Assembly (NCBI GenBank): GCA_036873135.1
Contig: JAPTYO010000002.1
Span: 32,417,452 to 32,481,451 of the forward strand
From: Clarkia xantiana subsp. parviflora
Taxonomy: Eukaryota > Streptophyta > Magnoliopsida > Myrtales > Onagraceae
DNA: 64,000 nucleotides
Reading direction: 5' to 3'
The notes beneath the pieces were generated by a model that searched no databases, had not been told where the DNA came from, and saw only the letters and a program-made list of their open reading frames with translations. Both the position numbers and the translations under genes were made by a program. Position 1 is the first letter of the stretch. Every line of letters begins with the position of its first letter. Below are positions 22,801 through 34,595 of the stretch, in pieces.

Positions 22801-24519
22801 TTAGCGTCCTCCCAAAGAGGCAGGATTCATTGGCAACAGCATCTGCTGTGAAGCTGGCAAGTAAGCAATATTAGGGTTCTTTTTAAGTGTTGCTGCAATT
22901 TCCCTCGAAGCCTCGATCCTCCTCAGCTCAATCAAGCCCATACCCACTAGAGAAGTTGCACCAGAGATTAGCTTTGCAGCTTCACTTTCTCCTTCGGCCC
23001 TGATAACCGCAGCTCTTCTCTCTTGATCTGCCTTCATCACCACAAACTTGGACCTCTCTGCCTCTTGTTGTGCCACCTGTTTCTGTTCAACCGCTCTGGA
23101 GAACTCAGCACCATAAGAGAGGTGGGTAATGGCAACATCATCGAGAATGATGTGGAATTCCTTGGCTCGCTCTACCAGGCTCTCACGCACTAGGGCGGAT
23201 ACTTGGGGCCGCTCTGTCAGGAGCTGATCTGCATTGAATTGGGCAACAACAGCCTTTAGGACCTCATTCCCGATTGAAGGAAGGACCTTTTCATCGTATT
23301 CCAAACCAAGGTGGCGGAAGATATAGGGCAGTTGAACAACCTGCGTTTTAGTTAACCCCTTTGTATCATCACGCACTTCATAATTCATCCACCCAATAAG
23401 AAAGATTTAAATGATAGTAAGGTACTGTAAAATCAGATAGACAAGAGTATTCAAAATGCGAAACTTGGTGACAAAATTCAATCAACGAATCGTACAAGCA
23501 GTGGCACAGCATTAATTAATTTCATCAAGAAACAAGTTTCTCAGATGGGTCATGAAACTTAAGGCCCCCAAGGGACAGTAGCCATATAATTGCTATCTCA
23601 TTGTAGATTGATTAACAAAACCAAGTTTAACAGCTTCATACTTGATATAACTCATTCAACAAAAAGATAGAAAAAGATAACAGTGAGCTTAAGAGAAATC
23701 AGAGTGAGGATTAGTTCAAAATGTAATCTTAGCTTAAACATAGTGAAAAATCAGATAGACGAATGTCATAGATGAGTGTTACAACATTAATTTCCTTGAA
23801 AAGCAAGTTTTGTGAACCGGACAGTGAAACTGATGTCCACAAGGGTTATACAAACTCCAGCAAACATCAATCAATAAATATTAAATTTCCCAACATCAAT
23901 TCTACAATGAGTTCATCCCATTGCCATAGAAATTAGGGTTTTCAGTTATTATAATTAGACTGCATATGCTCCTAAGGTTTGCAATGTCTCCGAGTAATCT
24001 CCACTCCAGTCGAAAATAATTAAGATAAGCAGACAACTGAAATTCCCATTATCCATCTTATTCCGAGCAAGAGTCGGGATTAGAATACTAAAAGCTGGAA
24101 ACAGTTAAGGGAGTTTCATCTAACCATCATATGTCGTACTAACGAATAATAAACGAAGGAAATGCGGGACTATTCCCGGAAATAATAAGTAACAGGAGCT
24201 CATATGTTACCTGGGGGCGTGAGAGAACACGGAGAGTGAGATTCACCATCTGGAGATCCTTGGTACCTGAGACGGAGGAGAAGGTGTGAGGACGAGTCCT
24301 GATATCGAAGATGAAGGGCTTTTGCAGCCACGGGATGAGGAAATGCGTCCCCTCGCCGACAGTGTCATCCATGACTCCGCGGAGACGATCGAAGATCACA
24401 GCCCGCTGTCCTCCGTCAACTGTATAAAGCGACGAGTTCACCACTGTAGCGGCGGTGCCGAGACCGAACGCAGCCCTAGCCACATTGTTGAGGAAGGTGA
24501 CGGCCTGTGGGTTAGCCAT
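22801..24519 (-). CDS. PHB: Prohibitin, type I (PHB1/PHB3-like), two coding exons
   Basis: Prohibitins form ring-shaped complexes in the mitochondrial inner membrane that hold proteases and other proteins in place. Exon 1 is 24211-24519 and exon 2 is 22801-23340. The 870-bp intron has a CAG|GTAACA donor and an ACGCAG acceptor, and the join is in phase. The product is 282 aa, near the usual 275-290. An N-terminal hydrophobic segment (about residues 13-34) precedes the SPFH/PHB domain; motifs include [57 protein letters not shown] and [12 protein letters not shown] coiled coil around [15 protein letters not shown] follows. The start is the only ATG giving the family N-terminus. Exon 1 read-through hits a stop shortly after the donor. 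Nothing looks broken, so it is probably functional. Confidence 0.95.
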
Positions 24520-24764
24520 ATCGTAGCTGTGCGATCGAAGAGTAGTTCGAGGGGAAGAAGAGTGAAATACTGCTGCTGATTTAGGGGTTTATTTAATTAA
24601 TAATTAATTTTTTGGCCAAAAAATAATTAAGAGTCGCCGAATGGAACTCGCTTCGCTTCGGTACCGCATTCCTAAAATAGCAATGTTGGAATACGGTTAC
24701 TATTATCTTAGACCACTAAGCATAAATATAATTAAAAAAAAAAACACGTTTAACAGACTGCAGG

Positions 24765-25234
24765 TAGGGATGTCAATGGGGCGGGTCGGGGCGGGTATCG
24801 CCAGACCCGGACCCGCCCCGCTGGTCAATATGGTCGACCCGGACCCGTCCCATGCACTTTCGGGTCGGGTCAACCCGTGTGAGGTATAATTTATTATTTT
24901 AAATCTTAAATTCTAAATTCTATGTTACCGTATCCAAATTCAACTCCAAATTTAAATCATAAATTATTAAATTAACTCATAATCCAAATATAAATCACCC
25001 CATTCATTAGAATAATTGTTATTTTGACTATGTGTTATATTACCCGTATAGTTTTATGTAATATACTTATATACATATATTAAATATATATATGTAAAAT
25101 GAAAGCTCGGGTCGGGTCGGCGGGTCGCCGTGAACCCAAACCCGAACCCGCCCCGCGTGTCACCGGATCATCGGGTCAAAATCGGGTCGGGTACCTGCGG
25201 GTCGGCGGGTACCCGTGACCCGTTGCCATCCCTA
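24765..25234. mobile_element. hAT-type MITE (GGGTCGGGGCGGG family), copy 2
   Basis: 470 bp. The ends are TAGGGATGTCAATGGGG and, inverted, TAGGGATGGCAACGGGT. The 8-bp duplication ACTGCAGG is perfect (24757-24764 and 25235-25242). The body is non-coding: GC-rich shoulders and an A/T-rich centre. It lies about 245 bp upstream of the prohibitin start codon and could affect that promoter. Confidence 0.95.
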
Positions 25235-25282
25235 ACTGCAGGTAACAAGTTTATATATTACTATTATCTTTTACTATCTATA

Positions 25283-27964
25283 TCTATATATAATATAATC
25301 TCAATAGAAGTTACCACATCATGACAAATAAGCTTTTTAAACAATTTTATCTTTCATATTTGTTAAAATAACTTAATTTCATTGGTCCACATCATATTTT
25401 AGAAGTTACATAAAAATATCAATCATCACTCTTCCACATGGATCTCTAAAATGAAGGAAGCACTCCTCATTCACTCTTAGTGTCTGTTTTATTACAAGTT
25501 CAGCAAATTAAGTTTTACATCCTACAATTAAAAAAAATGAAATTTGCACCCCTATCAAAGTTATTAGAATTGCATACACCCTAAACAACATGAATTTCAT
25601 TTGTACTAAAATTTTGATAACAAAAACATAAAATGCAAACCTTGAACCCTCAACAAATTAATTTTGAAAAATTGAACTAATACGAGGAATTAAAAAATTT
25701 AAATGAAAACATAACAAATTAGAATTTTTTATTTTTGGTCACAGAAGAAAATTATTAACCCTATTCCATTGTATCTGAATTATGAAACGATGTGTTGCCT
25801 ATTTGCAGACGACGACTGATGAAAAAAAAAAAAGACACACTCTTACAATAATCTTACCGAGTTTTCTTGACACGTGGTGGTTATTCTCAAATCAACATCA
25901 ACATGCATCTACGAGAATTAACATATTGGAAGTCTTGAAGACTTGGTCAAATGTTTTGCATATTTGCATATGACAGATAGTAAAAGAAAAAAGCACACTC
26001 TCACAATTATCTTACCCAATTTTCTTAACACGGGCTGGTTATTCTCAAATCAACATCAACACGCATCAACGAGAATTGACATATTGGAACTCTTGAAGGC
26101 TTGGTCGATGTATACCGTGATCTCATGGAGGTAGAAATATGTATTAACATTTTCCAATGTTATTACTTTTTTTAGAGATTAGAATCACCAGTATTTTTTT
26201 TAGTAAACATGTAATTACGTTAAAGAATGAATAGAAAAATCTATTTAAAGAAACTATTGAAAAATATACCTTATTTGTAACCAAAAAATTAAGAACGTAC
26301 CATATTAGTAATCAATTGCTCATTCATTATGGGTATCTTTTAATTTTATTTTTTGAATTTCGATTTGCACATCAACAAATATTTTGTTTTATGTTTATAG
26401 ATTTTTTTTTAAAAAAAAATTGTTGCAATGGGAAAACAAAATCAAGTTTAAATATATTAGTATACGTATTACAAAGACTTTAAATTATAATATAATGAAA
26501 ATAATTATGTAAATTAATATATTATAATGAAAACTATATTATATTTCCATATTTGACTTAACTTTGGTTTTTATTATTGTTTATTTAAATCCAAAATCTA
26601 ATTATGGGGTTACACTCTAACTTGTAAGATAATTATACAGAGTGACAAAATTTGAACATTCAGATTTCTTTTATTTTTAAATTTCTAAACAATTTCACAA
26701 TCTAAATATTCTCAATAATTTTGTTCTCAATAAAATAAATTATTCACATATTTTATTTATTTAAATATTGGCATTATAATTTGGTATTTTAACATGAGGG
26801 AACATAAAAAGTTTTGATTTAAAATTAGAATGTTTTTGCCTCATTCACATTATCATATTTCTTGATTTATTTACTTTTATAACAATATTTATTTATTTAT
26901 TTTCTTAACTGAATACCTATGATCATATAATAGTTCATTAAATAAATAAATCAATCTAAAATTAGTAACAACTAATTACTATGTGGCAAAAAAAAACACA
27001 ACTAATTACTATAACAAATTTTTAAAACTAAGGATGATAGTTAAAAAATCTGTAATTAGTACTATAATAATTATGAAACTATTGTATTGATTAATGACAA
27101 AAACACTTCGTCAATTTCAAATTAAAAACCGTAAAGTATTAAATACTGCGTTATTTATGGTAATTATTCTTTTCTTATCAAAAGATGGTAATTATTTATT
27201 ACTCTGTGGTAATAAATATTAATTACTATAAAATCTCAATAGTAAATTTTATTGCCTAATATAGTAATATGATGCCTAATAAATCTTAACCTAAATTATA
27301 AACGTTCATTCTTTATATACATCAATTCAATGTTTTAAAAACTTTCAAACCAAGAACATCAATTTATATAAAATCAATTTGATATTCAAAAGTTGGAACG
27401 TCAGAAAAAAATTATTTTATAGGTTTTATGTAGCATATCATGTTGAATAAAAAATTATTTTTGTTTTTGATATGAACTTATATAATATATATGAATATAG
27501 TGAAATATTTTCAATTTTATTATTCCATTAAGTCTTTACATAATATTTATTTAGATCAAATGATGTTTAAATTTTCACACAACAGTAACATTATCAATAA
27601 ATTGAATATGAACATAAAGTTATCATTGAATAAGTATATTTCTAAACCATTTTATATTTTATAAATATTTTATATAAATTTGGAAAAAACAATATTCATG
27701 TACTTTATATGTAAATAATCTTACTTAACTTAAAAATAATTATTATTTAATGCATTTAATGTTTTTCAACTATTTAAAATAATTTATACTTGATAATGTT
27801 GAAATTGTGATCCCGGCGTAGATGTTTTTTTTTCCTTTGGTTATGTACCCATTTAGGTTTGTAATAATATTGATTTTACACCTAAAAAAAGTTTACCATC
27901 ATATGCACTTTAATTTTACACAAATATGTTAATATCCGCGCAACGCGCGGAGCCGTTGTCTAGT
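25283..27964 (+). mobile_element. Probable non-autonomous Helitron
   Basis: The 3' end has the Helitron signature: a hairpin with stem CCGCGC/GCGCGG and loop AAC (about 27936-27950), then about ten bases and CTAGT (27960-27964), followed by T. The proposed 5' end is TCTATATATAATATAATC at 25283, preceded by A, which fits insertion between A and T without target duplication. The 5' end is less certain. The body is A/T-rich with no Rep/helicase frame, so it would be non-autonomous. It contains a diverged direct duplication (25795-26110). Confidence 0.6.
25795..26110 (+). repeat. Direct duplication of about 155-165 bp
   Basis: Two adjacent units share GGTTATTCTCAAATCAACAT, CGAGAATT(A/G)ACATATTGGAA and CTTGAAG(A/G)CTTGGTC. 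The open frames over each (25782-25973 and 25943-26134) translate into similar peptides only because of the duplication. Confidence 0.85.
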
Positions 27965-28181
27965 TATATATATAAATGTTATCTAAACCCCTTAACTATT
28001 AAAATAAATTACACAACAACAAAATTTTTATAATATTACAACTTTTAATGCTTATTATTGACTTTAGTTCATACTTAAATTTAAACACAAAGTTTTTTTT
28101 TTCAATAATACTTAATGTATTTTGTTATTATTAAATTTATTTTAATTTCTCTTTACATCTCTAATAATTGTAGTACGATCG

Positions 28182-28434
28182 TAGATGTGTAATCGAGTCG
28201 AGTATCTAACAAGCTCGACTCGACTAATTTTATTCGAGCTCGAGCTCGCACTCGATCGAGCCTAAATTTTTCAAGTTCGAGCTCCACTTGGTGCCATACT
28301 CGACGAGTTCGAGCTCGATTCACTCGCTAAGTTTAAAATTATTTAATGAAATCATAAATGGTGCACCTTAGCTCGAGCTCGAATCAACTTGATTAGGCTT
28401 CTAGCTCGAACTCAAGCTCAAACTCTACTTGAAC

Positions 28435-28492
<58 letters not shown>

Positions 28493-28711
28493 AAGCTCGA
28501 GAAAAAAAACTCGAGCTTGAACTCGACTTGAATATGCAAAGTTTGAATAGGCTCACGAGACTCTCGAGTCGAGTGCCAGTGAACTCATACTCTCGTCTCG
28601 GTACTAGTCAAAGTTCGACTTGAGCTCGACTCGAAATTTAGCGAGTCGATTTCGAATATCGACCAAGCTGATCTCGAACAGCTCACGGGTAGTTTGACTC
28701 TTTTACACGTA
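28182..28711. mobile_element. GAGCTCGAG-rich inverted-repeat element, copy 1
   Basis: It is built from variants of CTCGAGCTCGA with inverted ends (left TAGATGTGTAATCGAGTCGAG; right a diverged inverse ending TTACACGTA). It matches the clearer copy at 56019-56469 through TTTTTCAAG(T/C)TCGAGCTC and GGTGCCATACT. An expanded TA microsatellite lies inside (28437-28489). No target duplication was found, so the ends are approximate. Confidence 0.6.
28437..28489. repeat. (TA)n microsatellite
   Basis: About 26 uninterrupted TA units. The open frame translating as repeated Ile-Tyr is an artefact of this tract. Confidence 0.97.
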
Positions 28712-29867
28712 AATTATTGGGTCTTTCTACCATGTTTTTGGTACTTTTTTTGTATTTTTCTGTTGCCCTAAATATGAACCCTAGAGGAAAATTGATATTA
28801 TTAATAATATGATGCAAATATTAGGCGTGGTTAAAAATTTTCATATTTTTTCATACTTTTAAATTTTTACATATGTTACAATTAAGTCCACCCTAGTAAT
28901 AAAAAAACCAAAAGCATGGTGCTCTTGAAGCATGGTAGAAAAACCCTAAATTATTTTAAAAACCAACATGGCACTACTTTAATTAAGTTTTATATATTTA
29001 TAAAAAATGACATGTCTCCATACTCTTGTTTGCTCGTGCAATTTTAATTTTTAATATTTAAGACCCTTTTTTATTTCGAGTAATAAACAATTTAGATTTT
29101 TGTTGTCTCACTCTGAAACTATCCAAAATTCAAAAAAAAAAAATTTGTTGCAGAATAAGAATTATTAGTAATGGTGAGTGCTTAAAATTTTAAACAATCA
29201 AGAATAATAAGAGATCGTGACTTAATTACTTACTATTGTTACAAGGTAAGTGTTGAGTAAAATTGAAGTGCAGTTTTTAAATTTAAAACTTTGAAGGATG
29301 TATTTATTTTTTTCAAATAATTTATTTTCATTGTTTTACATTTTTTAACTACCTTTCATTTTTTATTCTATCTTACTATATTAGTAATGCGGGACAAGTC
29401 CGTAGCGGAATATAAGAATTCTCTACGACTGGACAATTCCGCATCAGGACAATTCGCAGCGGGACAATGTTGTTTACTGGTTTGGCTTGGATATCATCAT
29501 ATCATACCATTTTAGAGTTAAATTTATGCTCTGTTTGGAATTTGGATAGACATTTTTTATTTATTTTTTATTTATCTAATTTGGCCAAAAAAAAAAATTA
29601 CTATCTCAGTTTTAAGAAATTAAATAAATTGATAACTAAATTTTTTTGACAAATTAACTGAATTTTTTTTGGACAAATCGCTACCTCACGTTTCAGCACT
29701 TGGACAAATTGCTAACTGAAGTTTTGTTTCATATAATTTTCTAGCTCAACTTTCACTTTATGCACAATCTTCTAGCTTAGGTTTTCTTTTATGGACAATT
29801 GCTAACCAACCAAAACGACAAGGTGAATTCAAAACAATCCCGACGTTTTTTGGGTGAGAATCCTAAG
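28712..29867. other. A/T-rich DNA, no gene recognised
   Basis: Mainly A/T-rich sequence. A short cluster near 29390-29465 repeats GCGGGACAA-like words three to four times and may be a remnant of an old element. No credible coding frame. Confidence 0.5.
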
Positions 29868-30216
29868 AGCACTTTTAATGGGCAAAATCATTTTGGTTAC
29901 CATTTTGAGCCACCTCATCTCCACATCATCAATTATCATAAAAATGTTAACTTAATTTGAAATTTCTTTACCTCTTACAATGCAAAGACAATTTTTATCT
30001 CAATTTTGATTATTATATAATATAAATATTAGATATCATAAGGAGAGATATTAAAAATTTATAGCAACACATGAAAATGTACAAATGTCCATGGACAAGT
30101 TAGAGGCGAGAGAATAAGAAAGTATATGGACAATTAGTGGGGAGGACAATATTTGTCTTCACATCTCACCTCCACCTAAGAAAATGTCTTAAAAAATTTG
30201 CCCATTGGAAGTGCTC
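29868..30216. mobile_element. PIF/Harbinger-type (Tourist-like) MITE
   Basis: 349 bp with inverted ends GAGCACTTTTAATGGGCAAA and, inverted, GAGCACTTCCAATGGGCAAA. It is flanked by TAA on both sides (29865-29867 and 30217-30219), the 3-bp duplication typical of PIF/Harbinger. Non-coding and A/T-rich. Confidence 0.85.
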
Positions 30217-30239
30217 TAAAGGTTATTTATTTTTCCGAA

Positions 30240-31180
30240 GCGAGTTTATGAAAGTCGGAAGAGAATCTTGGGCTTGATTAGCATCCTCGAAGGGCGAGAA
30301 ATACTCGCCTAAAAAGGTGTATGGCATTTTACGAACAATGAATCTGTCCAAGTATTTCACAGTACATGGATTACAAATCTAATTAACTAAACATTGCTTA
30401 GGGCCAGGACGTCCAGGAGCCAATGAGAGTCTGAGAATATCATAATTGCTTCTGCCTCCCTATATGGAGTAGAACCTAGACCCGATTGCTCCAGTTATCT
30501 CGAAGGAAGAGACTCGTGCGGTCATGAATATCCATATTCGCCGTGGCATCTCGGCTCCAGATAAGCTTATTTGGCCTTCCTCAAAACTGGAGTGGTCGTT
30601 CTAACACTGGTTTATCAATGTTTACGTGAAAAAGAACAAGTGGCCTCATCTTTGAACCCTTCAATGTCTCAAAGTTTCTCCACGTGTGTTTGGAAGGGTA
30701 TATAGAAAGGGAGTGGTCCACCTAAAGTTAAGCACTTTCTATGAAAGTGTTGCGCGCGGACACCAACCTTTTACGAACTAAATCGGAAAGGAATCCATGT
30801 AACACAAAAATGTCCTTTTTGCAATGTTGTGGAATCCATTAATCATGCCTTGATGAATTGCAATTGTACTACTTTTTTTTTTTGGATGTCTTGGAATAAG
30901 GTGGAACTCATAAAATGAACCGTGTTAAGTAATTGTTTGGAGAACGTGTTTGAGAAACGGTCTCGAGACGGCGATTTTGCAAATTTCTTCTATTTGAAGA
31001 TGGAGATCACGACATGGGAATTGTGGAAAGAGAGGTGTAGAGTCACGTATTAGAAGGAACAACCAAATCTGAGACTTGTCATGGAGCGAGTTCAGTGCTT
31101 CTCCGCTGAACTATGAGACCTGTATAAACCAGCAACAATAAAATGGAGCGACCTCAGTCTGACACCCACTACCCACTACT
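30240..31180 (+). pseudogene. LINE (non-LTR retrotransposon) pol relic, zinc-binding part
   Basis: The end of a plant LINE polyprotein, upstream part. PDKLIW (near 30570) and KVLRADTNLL (near 30745) precede a zinc-binding motif CPFCNVVESINHALMNC at 30811-30861, the zf-RVT domain that follows the reverse transcriptase in plant L1-type elements. The motif is in a different frame from the upstream block, and there are several stops. The element resumes at 34596 with its RNase H domain after being split by copia element 2. Confidence 0.78.
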
Positions 31181-31185
31181 ATGAT

Positions 31186-32225
31186 TGTTAAGAATCAACA
31201 TTGACTTACCATCATGGGCCAAGAAGATCTTACTTCATGGGCTAAGACTAACTTACAATCATTGGGCCAAGACTTGAAGATTTGGGCTAAGAGAGAGTTG
31301 GTCCAAGTTAAAGAAATATCTAGAGAGTAATACTTAGTTTATGTGTCTAGATAATTCTAAGAATTAAGTAAGTATAGAAAGTTCTAGATAGATTCTAAGG
31401 GTTCTTAGTCTAGATATTTCTGTCTAGAGATTTCTTTAGTCTCCTATAAATAGGATTGGAATCATTTGTAACAAAGAATCACCACAACAACACACCGCCA
31501 CCATAAGTTGTTAGTGTAAGCATATGGTGATGGGCGCCGTAATTGGTATCCCATAATATGTATAGTTTACCTAAGGAAATTAGGTATATGTCACATTAGG
31601 GTAATTGGGCTAGACCCAAATCCCAATTGACATGAGAGGCCCAAATTATGGGCCTCCCCTATGCATGGCTGGCCGAAACCTAGGTATGGGCAAAGTCCAC
31701 TTTACTCCTCCTATAAATACATGGTGTTAGGGGATTTTTAGGGTTAATCACTATTTCCTCATTTGAGTGTTTTAGAGAGAAAAACCCTCAACCCCACACC
31801 ATCTAGGTTTCGGCCGAACCTACCTTATCCTAAGGGTGTGCCAATTTGCTTTCCAAGAAAACACTCCAGAGATCTGTCCCCGTGCCAAGAATCGATAAGA
31901 GGCTTTGCTGTGGAGCTTGCACCGCGTAGGGATTCTCTAACAAGAACCTCTACGGGTCCCGACCGGAGGATCGTGAACTCCCTCCTGAGAACATCTTGGG
32001 TCTACGGATTATCTTAAAGGTATGTGCGAATCTTCAGCTGCGTAATTCCGATTACTAGCATGTACTTTGTTTAAGTATCTGTAGTGATTACTCCCCGTAA
32101 TCTAACAGTAAGAGTATCCAAGATATAATATTTAGAGTAAAAGAGCTATATATATACAAGCTATTCTCTTATTGTTGAAGTACGGTCTTGGGCAAGTGCA
32201 AATCAACACTTCGTTATTTTTTACA
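31186..32225 (+). repeat. 5' LTR of copia element 2 (split by a solo LTR)
   Basis: The native LTR is 31186-31514 plus 32108-32225, about 442 bp, close to the 451 bp of the right LTR. It begins TGTTAAGAATC and ends TTTTTTACA. A TATA motif CTATAAATAG lies at about 31445-31454. Confidence 0.9.
31515..32107 (+). mobile_element. Solo LTR of copia family 1
   Basis: 593 bp, begins TGTAAGCATATGG and ends CGTAATCTAACA. It is the inverse of the LTRs at 12311 and 45496. Flanking 5-mers are GTTAG and GTAAG (one mismatch). The sister LTR at about 34455-34475 shows the empty site (AAGTTGTAAGAG), which proves the insertion. No internal sequence remains, so it arose by LTR-LTR recombination after insertion. 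Confidence 0.95.
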
Positions 32226-32238
32226 TGGTATCAGAGCC
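32226..32238 (+). other. Primer binding site of copia element 2
   Basis: TGGTATCAGAGCC directly after the left LTR, matching initiator methionine tRNA. Confidence 0.92.
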
Positions 32239-32622
32239 ACTTTCGTAGTAACGCGAAAAGATTCAAGATCGGGATTGAAGAACTCGGGTACCCTAAATAT
32301 GGATTCTGTCGGTCGTATGATTGGACAAGGAATGGAGCTACTGAATTCGTCCAATTACCATATTTAGAAGTCATGCATGGAGTCATATCTCGTGAGCAAA
32401 TATTTGTGGGATGTCGTTGGAGGCAGAGATACAACTGCCCCGCGCGGAGACCGCTACAAATGGTGAACCAATCAAACGCTGGAAGCGGAGGAATGCCAAG
32501 ACAAAGTTTGCCTTGAAGAGGTCGATATCGTCGACGGTGTTTGAGAATATCTCACATGCACCTTTGCCAGTTCGATCTGGAAGACGCTAGACCAGCTATA
32601 CAACAAGAATAACGAGGCGTGG

Positions 32623-33177
32623 TTGCAGACGTTGGAGACGCATCTGGCGAATGCGAAACACGGTGAGAGTTCGATTTCACAGTTCTTTCTAAATGTGAAA
32701 AAGTTGTGTTCGGAAATTAATTTACTCAACCTGGAGGAGCCAATTTCGGAAGCGCGGATAAAACGGTCCATTATTCGGGGATTACGTTCTGATTATATAC
32801 CGTTTGTTACATCGATTCAAGGGTGGGTTCAACAACCATCCTTGGAGGAGTTTGAGAACCTTCTAGCTTCACACGAGTCGTTGGCTAAGAAAATGGTCGA
32901 GATAAAGCTGGAGGAAGAGAATGACGCCAGGAAAAAGGTTGGTGGGAATGTGGAGTCGTCTCGCAGGAAAGACTTCAAGTGTTATCGGTGTGGGAAGCCG
33001 GGACATCTGAAGAGAAATCGTCAGACCAAACTGAATGAGAGTAACATGGTGGAATCTAAGATCTCAACCGAAGATGATGAATGGGCTAAGTGTTTTCTAG
33101 CACAAGACCACTCCCACATGTGTGTTCGTAGCTCGAAACTCGGGAAAGGAGTGGATTTTCGATTTCGGTTGTGGTAA
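32623..33177 (+). pseudogene. Gag of copia element 2
   Basis: 184-codon frame of UBN2/Tork-type gag. The middle part reads SISQFFLNVKKLCSEINLL, and then RIKRSIIRGLRSDYIPFVTS. A zinc knuckle CYRCGKPGHLKRNR follows, in which the fourth zinc ligand (normally Cys) appears as Arg. The N-terminus upstream of 32623 is in other frames, so the gene is 5'-decayed. In an active element it would package RNA. Confidence 0.82.
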
Positions 33178-33571
33178 TCATCTTATTGGGAATGTGAAGC
33201 AATTTTCGAATCTTCGCCGTCATGAAGGAGAAGAATTTATAGTCACTACGGATTACACAGTTCACCATGTTGAGAAGGAAGGTACTGTTTTCATCAAGAG
33301 TAGCGGAGGAACATCGGTTAAGCTCGATAACGTTTACCATGTTCCCTGGATGAAGAGAAATCTCTTTTCAGTGGAAAACATAGTTGATTCAGGTATGCAC
33401 GTCTTATTTGGTCCGAATGATGTGAAGTTTCTCAGGAATGTTGAGATGATCAAGGTGGATGTAGTTCACATCGGTGAGCGAGTAGACGACGTGTTTGTGA
33501 TACCGGCTTCAAGTAAGAAAACTTCTTCAAAGAAGGTTCATGGAAAAAGGGGGAGTTCGAATCCTCACTGA
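33122..33571 (+). pseudogene. Protease / pre-integrase relic of copia element 2
   Basis: The frame includes EWIFDFGCGNHLIGN, where copia proteases have D-S-G, so the catalytic motif is altered to D-F-G. VYHVPWMKRNLFSV and GMHVLFGPNDV follow, both typical of the segment between protease and integrase. It overlaps the gag end in another frame. Sequence after 33571 shows no pol domain up to the purine tract at about 34131. Confidence 0.75.
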
Positions 33572-34139
33572 GGCGTCCATGGAGGAGCCAATGATAAACA
33601 AGTGGTGAAGCATTGATCAAGAAGATCGATCACTAAGCCCACGTGATCGGGATAAAAATTGCATATGCGCTTATTCTTGCTTCCTTGCAAGTCCGGTAGT
33701 TTCGCAATAAGCCTCTTTCTTAAGATGAAGATAAGGAAGAGTCGGACTTGGAGATGTCTAAGGGAGTTGAAGCTGTTCTGCCGACGATGGGAAATAAGCG
33801 TCGACCAGTAACTTTGTCGTCTGCTAAAAGTTCAGTCATCGATAAAGAAGGAAGTTCTTCAAAACCTGAATAGATCATCAGAAGAATCCATTCTTGGCCG
33901 GCTAAATGCGGAGCGAACAGTAAAACAAATAATGAAGACCTCGAGAAGAGAAATATGTAAAAGTATGAAGATTTATCGAGGCAGGCAATTTGATCCAATG
34001 AATAAGAGTTTTACCATAATCGACAAGAAAGAAGAATTTATCGAGGCGAAAAAGTACGGCAGAAGAATCGAGAGCAGCACGGGCCGGAGGACAACATTGA
34101 CTAGAAGAAACATGAACGAAAGTCAATGTTGAGGGGGAG

Positions 34140-34590
34140 TGTTAAAAATCAAAATTGACTTACCTTCATGGGCCAAGAAGAACTTACTTCATGGGCTAAG
34201 ACTAACTTACCATCATTGGGCCAAGACTTGAAGATTTGTGCTAAGAGAGAGAGTCAAGTTAAACAAACATGTAGAGAGTAATATTTAGTTTATGTGTCTA
34301 GATAATTTTAGGAATTAAATAAGTGTAGGAAGTTCTAGAGAGATTCTAGGGGGTTCTTAGTTTATATATTTTTATGTCTAGATATTTCTTTAGTCTCCTA
34401 TAAATAGGAGTGAAGTTATTTGTAACAAAGAATCACCACAACAACACACCACCACCATAAGTTGTAAGAGTTTCCAAGATATAATATTTAGAGTAAGAGA
34501 GTTATATATATATATATATATACGAGTTCTTCTCTTGTTGTTAAAATACGGTCTTGGGCAAGTGCAAATCGCCACTTCGCTATTTTTACA
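34140..34590 (+). repeat. 3' LTR of copia element 2
   Basis: 451 bp, begins TGTTAAAAATC after GAGGGGGAG and ends CTATTTTTACA. It contains a (TA)n stretch near 34503-34522. Confidence 0.92.
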
Positions 34591-34595
34591 GTGAT

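Larger units (their letters stand above)
31186..34590 (+). mobile_element. Ty1/copia element 2, deletion derivative, inside LINE
   Basis: LTRs at 31186-32225 (extended by a solo LTR) and 34140-34590 bound the element; flanking 5-mers are ATGAT (31181-31185) and GTGAT (34591-34595), one mismatch. A PBS follows the left LTR and a purine tract GAGGGGGAG precedes the right one. The internal region is only 1.9 kb: gag and a protease relic, with no integrase, RT or RNase H. It is a non-autonomous deletion derivative. Both LTRs carry the GGGCCAAGAAGA and TCCTATAAATAGGA blocks. Confidence 0.92.

Noticed and set aside
24286..24579. Plus-strand frame opposite prohibitin exon 1
   Set aside because: It is a shadow of a well-supported exon and has no family signal.
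25782..26134. Two similar small proteins in tandem
   Set aside because: The similarity is explained by a DNA duplication inside the Helitron candidate; the frames have no conserved start or domain.
28429..28623. Open frame with repeated Ile-Tyr
   Set aside because: It is translated from a TA microsatellite.
31763..32017. 84-codon frame
   Set aside because: It lies entirely inside the copia family-1 solo LTR, and similar frames occur in the other LTRs by the same sequence.
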